From assembly GCF_029215995.1 (NCBI RefSeq), contig NZ_JAEMVB010000001.1, forward strand, positions 1 through 64,000: 64,000 nucleotides of DNA, written 5' to 3'. The first letter of the stretch is position 1; each line of letters starts with the position of its first letter. Source of the stretch: Sulfurimonas sp. SAG-AH-194-L11 (GTDB lineage: Bacteria; Campylobacterota; Campylobacteria; Campylobacterales; Sulfurimonadaceae). Under the pieces are notes generated by a model. It had not been told where the DNA came from, searched no databases, and was given only the letters and a program-made list of their open reading frames with translations. Below, in pieces: positions 58,507 through 64,000 of the stretch. Made by a program: the position numbers and the translations under genes.

Positions 58507-59562
58507 ATGAAAACATATAATATTTTTACAAACCAAGAGACTACACTTCCACAAGGAAAAGCAGATTTTCTACTTGCTGCCTCAGTTACAAAAACATGTG
58601 AGATAGAGGATATTACCCAAGCTGGGATTCCCGGTAAAGTTCCTTACACTCCAACTTTAGATGCTGAGTTTATCTCTACACAAAAACTCTTCTCGATGCC
58701 AGAGATTGCCGAGACACCTAGTGGGGTTCCTACTCCTGCTCTTATTACAAGAGCTGTTCATAACCTGAACCCTTTTAGTGCTATAGAGATTCTTGACTTA
58801 GGGCTAGAGATAAAACCACAACAGACGCAGCTGCATAGTTTTGATATAAAACCCTCAAACTCCATAAGTAATGGTGCAAATATAGATGCGCAAAATGTTT
58901 TTGCAAAGGGCATGGAGTTTGGGAGAACTTATGAGCTTAAAGGCTCTTATCTTATTTTAGGTGAGTCCACCCCGAGTGGTACGACAACAGCAACTGCAAC
59001 GGCTCTAGCCTTAGGGTATGATGTTGCAGAAGACTTCTCCTCAAGCTTTTTAAATGTACCAAAAGATGTACGAAGTGAGACTATAAACGCAGCCCTCTCT
59101 TTAGTAGATGAAAATATGAGCACATTTGAGAAGCTCTCACTTGTGAGTGATAATATGCTTATCTTCTGTGCTGGATTTCTCCTTGAAGCAACTCGTAGGT
59201 TTCATGTTGTTTTAGCAGGAGGTACACAGATGGCAGCTTGTCTACTTGTAGCTGACAAACTCCGTGAAGATGTCCTTATGAGACTCAAACCAGAGAACAT
59301 CACCCTTACTACAACTGCTTGGGTAGCAAATGATAAAAACTCAAACATAAAACATATACTAGAACAACTCAGTTACACTCCAAATGCCATATACACAGAA
59401 TTTAGCTTTGCAAACACAGAGATACCGGTTTTAAAGAAATATGACGAGGGTGAAGCAAAAGAGGGTGTGGGAGCTGGAGCTTGTTTAGCTTATGCAAATG
59501 CTAACTCACTTAGCAACAAAGAGGTTTTAGAGGCTGTTGAGCTTATCATGTACACTATGTAA
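58507..59562 (+). CDS. cobT: Nicotinate-nucleotide-dependent phosphoribosyltransferase (CobT family)
   Basis: LGESTPSGTTTATATALALGYDV; VLAGGTQMAACLLV; GVGAGACLAYA. Confidence 0.86.
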   Translation: MKTYNIFTNQETTLPQGKADFLLAASVTKTCEIEDITQAGIPGKVPYTPTLDAEFISTQKLFSMPEIAETPSGVPTPALITRAVHNLNPFSAIEILDLGLEIKPQQTQLHSFDIKPSNSISNGANIDAQNVFAKGMEFGRTYELKGSYLILGESTPSGTTTATATALALGYDVAEDFSSSFLNVPKDVRSETINAALSLVDENMSTFEKLSLVSDNMLIFCAGFLLEATRRFHVVLAGGTQMAACLLVADKLREDVLMRLKPENITLTTTAWVANDKNSNIKHILEQLSYTPNAIYTEFSFANTEIPVLKKYDEGEAKEGVGAGACLAYANANSLSNKEVLEAVELIMYTM

Positions 59563-59622
59563 TCAAGTTAGCATCTCACTTCTAAAAGCTTGCTATGATA
59601 CAATTCGCTCCTAAGGACTACT

Positions 59623-60003
59623 ATGAATAAAAAGAAAACAACAACTACCTATCCAAATCAACGAATAAAGACAGAAACATATCAAGAGGGTGATACTCTT
59701 GTTACGAAGTTTTACTATAATGCCAAAGATGCTTATGTAAAAGAACTTACAAAAGAGAAAGATGGGATAAAAGATGTAAAACACTTCAATGTAAATGGTG
59801 TTTTAGCCAAACAAGAGTACTTTGTAGATGGTAAACGCGAGGGGATAGAAACAAAATACCTAGTCTCAAAACCAAACAAAACTATAAAAAGTACTAAAAT
59901 GTATCATGAAGGAAAACTACATGGAGAATCGCTAACGCACAATGCTATCGGGGAAGTCATTAAAAAAGAAGTTTTTGTGAATGGGAAAAGAGAAGAGAAG
60001 TAA
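59623..60003 (+). CDS. MORN-repeat-like (YwqK-type) protein
   Basis: HFNVNGVLAKQEYFVDGKREGIETKYL, KMYHEGKLHGESLTHN repeats. Confidence 0.75.
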   Translation: MNKKKTTTTYPNQRIKTETYQEGDTLVTKFYYNAKDAYVKELTKEKDGIKDVKHFNVNGVLAKQEYFVDGKREGIETKYLVSKPNKTIKSTKMYHEGKLHGESLTHNAIGEVIKKEVFVNGKREEK

Positions 60004-60021
60004 AAATATTACTTCTCTTTT

Positions 60022-62811
60022 CTAATTTCTCTTTCTTCGATTTGAACTATGTGTATAGTTCTTCTTAAAACATTTCTGGCAAATTGCATACTTTGAGTTC
60101 ATCGGGAGTGGTGCTGAACATAGCTTACACATCTGAGCGAGTTGTGTTTGGTGTAGAGTTTGTTCTATGTAACGGTTTAAAACACCTCTGTAGTCTCTTG
60201 CCTTTTTCTCATCAACAAAAAATTCACCAAACCTATATGTGAGCCACAGATATAGAGAAATCTCTTTGACCATATCTTCTGCACGGAGGAGTTCATCTGT
60301 TGTTTGTGCATACTTTCCTGAGAGTGTTGGATGGATATAGTGTACACTCTGTTTTTGTTCAAGGGCATGCAGATACGACTCAAAAGCTTCGATAATGTAG
60401 GGTGATTTAAGTGTCAGTGGAGCACAAGCTAAATGATACTTTGTTGCGATGTCTAAATCATAAGCATCTACTATTTTTGAAGCCTCAAGCATATCTTCAA
60501 GTGAAGAGGCATAAAAGGGACCATTAAACTCCATATTTTGCACAAAAAAGCTTAAAATAACTTCAAGAGAGTTCTCTTCTAAAATCTTTGCTACAAGTTT
60601 AATATGCTCTAAATTTGCCATCACTTTAAAAGGGATAGTTATCTCTTTTGCTTCTTTATAAAAGTTTTTCTTTACTATCTTTAAGGCTTCAGGGTTAAGT
60701 GCTCCGACATACCCCTCTTCACTCAGACCATATCGCCCAGCTCGTCCAGATATTTGGTGTACTTCTGAGGGGAAAAGATTTCTAGTTGTTATGCCATCGT
60801 ACTTCTCAGCTTTAGAAAAAAGTATAGTTTTTATAGGAAGATTCATCCCCATAGCAATAGCATCTGTTGCTATCATTATGTCAGTCTCTCCCTCACGAAA
60901 ACGCCGTGCTTCTTCGCGTCTTACCTCAGGAGAGAGGTTCCCATAGATAACACTTACACTAAAGTTTTTAGCAAAGTTTTGCTTTAAACGCAGTACCTCT
61001 TTACGGCTAAATGCGATGATAGCTGTTCCTTTTTGCACATCTTCAATATTTGTTGGTTCTTCAAGAAGAGTAAGAGGGTTTTTGCGTTCAAACTCGATGA
61101 TCTCTAACTCCTCTCCAAGATAATCAGCTAAAGCAATTATCGCCTCTTTAGCATTAGCAGAACCTGTCATGATTATCTCTTTTGCAGGGGCTCCTATGAT
61201 GGCGTTTGCCCATGCCCAACCACGGTCACGGTCATCTATCATCTGAACCTCATCGATGACACAAACATCAACATCCACCTCATAGTTCATCATCTCTATA
61301 GTAGAACTTATGTGAGTTGCCTCATCATCTAGTATCTGCTCCTCCCCTGTTATGAGTGAAGATTCAATTCCATTGGACTTTAAGCCCTCGTAGCCTTCAA
61401 GGGCTAGTAAACGCAAAGGTGCAAGATAATATCCAGTATCTGCACTTCGGAGTTGTTGCATAGCAGCATAGGTTTTTCCACTATTTGTAGGACCTATATG
61501 AAGTGTGAGTTTTCTTCGCATCTCTCTCGCCATTGGAAAGAGGTTTTTAAAGTCACGGATAGTTCGGGCAAGTAGCTGTTCGCGTTGGTGTTTTGCTAGT
61601 AAATCAGAGATAGAGTGCACAAAACGGCGTGTCACTTTCTTTTTTATCTTTGGAGTGAGGTTTAAAGAGTGTGGCATCATGTCAAGTAAAAACTCATACA
61701 CTTTTTCATGAAGCTCTGCATCACTAAGGTTTAAAAGGAGTGCATACTTCTTACACTCTTGTATCAAGTCTGTAAGTTCTACAAAAAACTCATCTTCATA
61801 CTCTTTTTTCACCTCAACTCTCAGTGCATCAAAGTTAAATTTTTGAGAACTCCATATCTCTTCGAGCAGACCATCAAGCTCTATATGTAGCTCTAAGTTA
61901 TAGTACAGTAAAGTCTCAGAGTATGGAAGCTGACAACTCTCTTGGAGTTTTATCAAAACCTCTTCATCATGAAGCTCCATCGTAGCAAAGTCTAACTTTT
62001 TCTCGACTATCTTTTTAAGTGTTTTTGCACCTATCATAGGAAAATGAAGTTTTGACTTTGGAGGGCTTGCACGAAAAGCAGTGATAATCTCATCTGTTGT
62101 AAGATATGCATGGGGTACTCTTATAGAAGATATAAACTTATTTATCTGCTCTTGCTTATTTTTTACTATCGCTAGCTTATCATCACCTATCTTTTTTACT
62201 ATTGCCTCATGCTCTAGGGTATCTAACTCCTCATAAGAGTAAGGTTTTGTGTTGAGTGTAAGAATTTTATGAAAAGTTTGTCCATATACCGAGTAACGCA
62301 GAGATGCATTAAACTCAAAACTCTCATCTATATCAAAGTGCCCCTCAAGTTCTCTCTCTAGCTTTTCACGTTTAGCCTCATAACGAATATGACGCAGTTT
62401 TGATTCCATTTTCTCAATAGTGATTTTTTTACTTCGTATAGTTGAAAAAGCCTCGTAAAGAGTTACAGCTTCCTCAGGACTAGGATCAAGTTCGCCTAAA
62501 AGCATCTCTATCTTATCTTCTCTATCATAAGAGGGCAACTCTTTTTTCTCACCCCTATAAATCTCACCATTGTTCTCAAAAAACCTTAAAATATCTGCTC
62601 GGTATCCACCATCAGCTTCACTCCAAATCATACGAATAGTTTTTATCATCAGCTTTTTATTATGCTCAATATCATAAAGACCCAGTGCATTAAAGAGTTC
62701 ACTTAAAGTCTCAGAAGCAACACGCTCAATCCCAACATCAAAAGGGTCACCATCGAAGTAGGTTCTGATTTTTTGGTTTATTTTAGAATTTTTCTTATTT
62801 TTTTTTGACAT
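60022..62811 (-). CDS. Suv3-like ATP-dependent RNA helicase with C-terminal Cys4 zinc motif
   Basis: LHIGPTNSGKTYAAMQQL, CVIDEVQMIDDRDRGWAWANAIIG, QISGRAGRYG; C-terminal CKLCSAPLPMNSKYAICQKCFKK. Confidence 0.88.
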   Translation of the reverse strand: MSKKNKKNSKINQKIRTYFDGDPFDVGIERVASETLSELFNALGLYDIEHNKKLMIKTIRMIWSEADGGYRADILRFFENNGEIYRGEKKELPSYDREDKIEMLLGELDPSPEEAVTLYEAFSTIRSKKITIEKMESKLRHIRYEAKREKLERELEGHFDIDESFEFNASLRYSVYGQTFHKILTLNTKPYSYEELDTLEHEAIVKKIGDDKLAIVKNKQEQINKFISSIRVPHAYLTTDEIITAFRASPPKSKLHFPMIGAKTLKKIVEKKLDFATMELHDEEVLIKLQESCQLPYSETLLYYNLELHIELDGLLEEIWSSQKFNFDALRVEVKKEYEDEFFVELTDLIQECKKYALLLNLSDAELHEKVYEFLLDMMPHSLNLTPKIKKKVTRRFVHSISDLLAKHQREQLLARTIRDFKNLFPMAREMRRKLTLHIGPTNSGKTYAAMQQLRSADTGYYLAPLRLLALEGYEGLKSNGIESSLITGEEQILDDEATHISSTIEMMNYEVDVDVCVIDEVQMIDDRDRGWAWANAIIGAPAKEIIMTGSANAKEAIIALADYLGEELEIIEFERKNPLTLLEEPTNIEDVQKGTAIIAFSRKEVLRLKQNFAKNFSVSVIYGNLSPEVRREEARRFREGETDIMIATDAIAMGMNLPIKTILFSKAEKYDGITTRNLFPSEVHQISGRAGRYGLSEEGYVGALNPEALKIVKKNFYKEAKEITIPFKVMANLEHIKLVAKILEENSLEVILSFFVQNMEFNGPFYASSLEDMLEASKIVDAYDLDIATKYHLACAPLTLKSPYIIEAFESYLHALEQKQSVHYIHPTLSGKYAQTTDELLRAEDMVKEISLYLWLTYRFGEFFVDEKKARDYRGVLNRYIEQTLHQTQLAQMCKLCSAPLPMNSKYAICQKCFKKNYTHSSNRRKRN

Positions 62812-62839
62812 CTCTAATTATAACCATTACTCTCTTAGC

Positions 62840-63439
62840 TTAAGAGTGGGTCACTATAAGCTTTGCTACTAGACCCTCCGAAGTTTTCTCTATCTTCACT
62901 TGTGAATCTATAGCTGCTTTTCTTCGCTCTAACACTCCCACTAAATCATTTAAAACAGCAGGATAGTTTTTGTACATTGGGACACGAACTTCTTCTATCT
63001 TAGCATCTTGTATCTCATCGCCAAGTACTTCAAGCACAGCTTCATAAGCATTTTGGTTAATAATATACTGGTAGTAATAGGCTCTCATAATTTTAATGTT
63101 TTCTAACCATGCAGTTTTTTCATCTTGAGTCAAGCTATCATTTGCTTTTACACGATTGACTATATCATGAATAAACTCATGTGCCTTATGGTCACATAAA
63201 GTAAATACCTCGTCAATGTTTTTAATATACTTTTTTATTATCGCCATCAACTCATTAGGACTCAGTTCTTTATCTTGAGCTTTGTAAAGATGTTGTGTAG
63301 TCTTGCTTTCTCCATAAGAGAGTGCTTCAAGGAGTTCAACGCCAGCATAAAGAAATTTATATCTATCAGGTTGTGTTTTATCAAAACTCACACCATGTTG
63401 AGATATTATAGGCATATCACCTACATACTTTAACTCCAT
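62840..63439 (-). CDS. Conserved hypothetical protein
   Basis: 199-aa ORF with clear 5' intergenic region. Confidence 0.65.
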   Translation of the reverse strand: MELKYVGDMPIISQHGVSFDKTQPDRYKFLYAGVELLEALSYGESKTTQHLYKAQDKELSPNELMAIIKKYIKNIDEVFTLCDHKAHEFIHDIVNRVKANDSLTQDEKTAWLENIKIMRAYYYQYIINQNAYEAVLEVLGDEIQDAKIEEVRVPMYKNYPAVLNDLVGVLERRKAAIDSQVKIEKTSEGLVAKLIVTHS

Positions 63440-63504
63440 ATTAATCTCCCAATCTTTTTCTGTGATTAATTATAGCGACATATAAATTAATATATAATAG
63501 CACT

Positions 63505-63825
63505 ATGAATTATCCAAATGAATGGACTCAAAAAGAGTTCTTAGAAAATAAGTTTAGACTTGAAAAAGAGGGTATAAAAGTACTCTTAATTGACACTATA
63601 CTCTCTCCTATTGAAAAGGCTGATGTAGTTGTCTACAACCCTTATGAACTTCAAAAGTACCCTGATGGATCTGTTTTTGTTTTCTACTGTGACAGTGGTA
63701 AGGCAACGGCAAACCGTTTAGAAGAGTACAAAGAGAAGTTTCCTACTATGCACTGTATCTCCCTTAAGGGTGGTCGAGGCTACTGGCGAAAAAATATGCA
63801 ACTACTAGAGGATACACCATCATGA
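63505..63825 (+). CDS. Rhodanese-like small protein
   Basis: DGSVFVFYCDSGKATANRLEEYKEKFPTMHCISLKGGRGYW. Confidence 0.65.
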   Translation: MNYPNEWTQKEFLENKFRLEKEGIKVLLIDTILSPIEKADVVVYNPYELQKYPDGSVFVFYCDSGKATANRLEEYKEKFPTMHCISLKGGRGYWRKNMQLLEDTPS

Positions 63826-64000
63826 TATTAGAAAAGATAGAAGAGTTTAAAACCTGTCTCAATGAGCAGAGATACTATGATGCCCATGAAGCACTAGAAG
63901 AGGTATGGTTCCCACGACGTTTTGATAAAACAGATAATGAAGTACTGCTTCTCAAAGGTTTTATAAATGCTGCGGTGAGTTTTGAGCTACATAAACTTGG
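63822..64000 (+). CDS. DUF309-like protein, truncated by window edge
   Basis: MILEKIEEFKTCLNEQRYYDAHEALEEVWFPRRF...LLLKGFINAAVSFELHKLG. Confidence 0.7.
   Translation, partial: MILEKIEEFKTCLNEQRYYDAHEALEEVWFPRRFDKTDNEVLLLKGFINAAVSFELHKL

Noticed and set aside
1-64000. CRISPR array, rRNA/tRNA genes, prophage, integrase or defence island
   Set aside because: None recognised on reading; gaps are short and the only mobile-element signature is the RAYT locus

Overview
This 64 kb window is a densely packed chromosomal segment from a bacterium that looks like a Campylobacterota (Sulfurimonas-like) member. That placement is inferred from the low GC, MqnD of the futalosine menaquinone route, fliQ-murB linkage, a Suv3-type helicase and many orphan sensor kinases. 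Most of it is housekeeping: gltX, cdsA-dxr, tsaD, tpx, murB-fliQ-mqnD, recA, eno, mgtE, asnB, katG, and a scattered cobalamin set (CobD-like decarboxylase, cobQ, cbiB, cobT). I saw no rRNA, tRNA, CRISPR array or prophage. The clearest mobile or accessory locus is a RAYT-type (REP-associated Y1) transposase at 12.8-13.6 kb. It is flanked by inverted and tandem ~28-41 bp repeats, one of which encodes the transposase C-terminus. Other points for follow-up: an APH-fold kinase beside a CobD-like decarboxylase (candidate Thr/Ser kinase for cobamide synthesis); a His-rich NifX-like/DUF134 pair behind a perfect 14-bp palindrome; a highly self-complementary intergenic region after tpx (candidate structured RNA); inverted repeats in front of a TetR-controlled LolA-like/RND locus; a 5'-truncated YeeE gene coupled to a DsrE gene; and two unannotated small ORFs with good ribosome-binding sites. 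All functional assignments are from reading translations; no database search was run.
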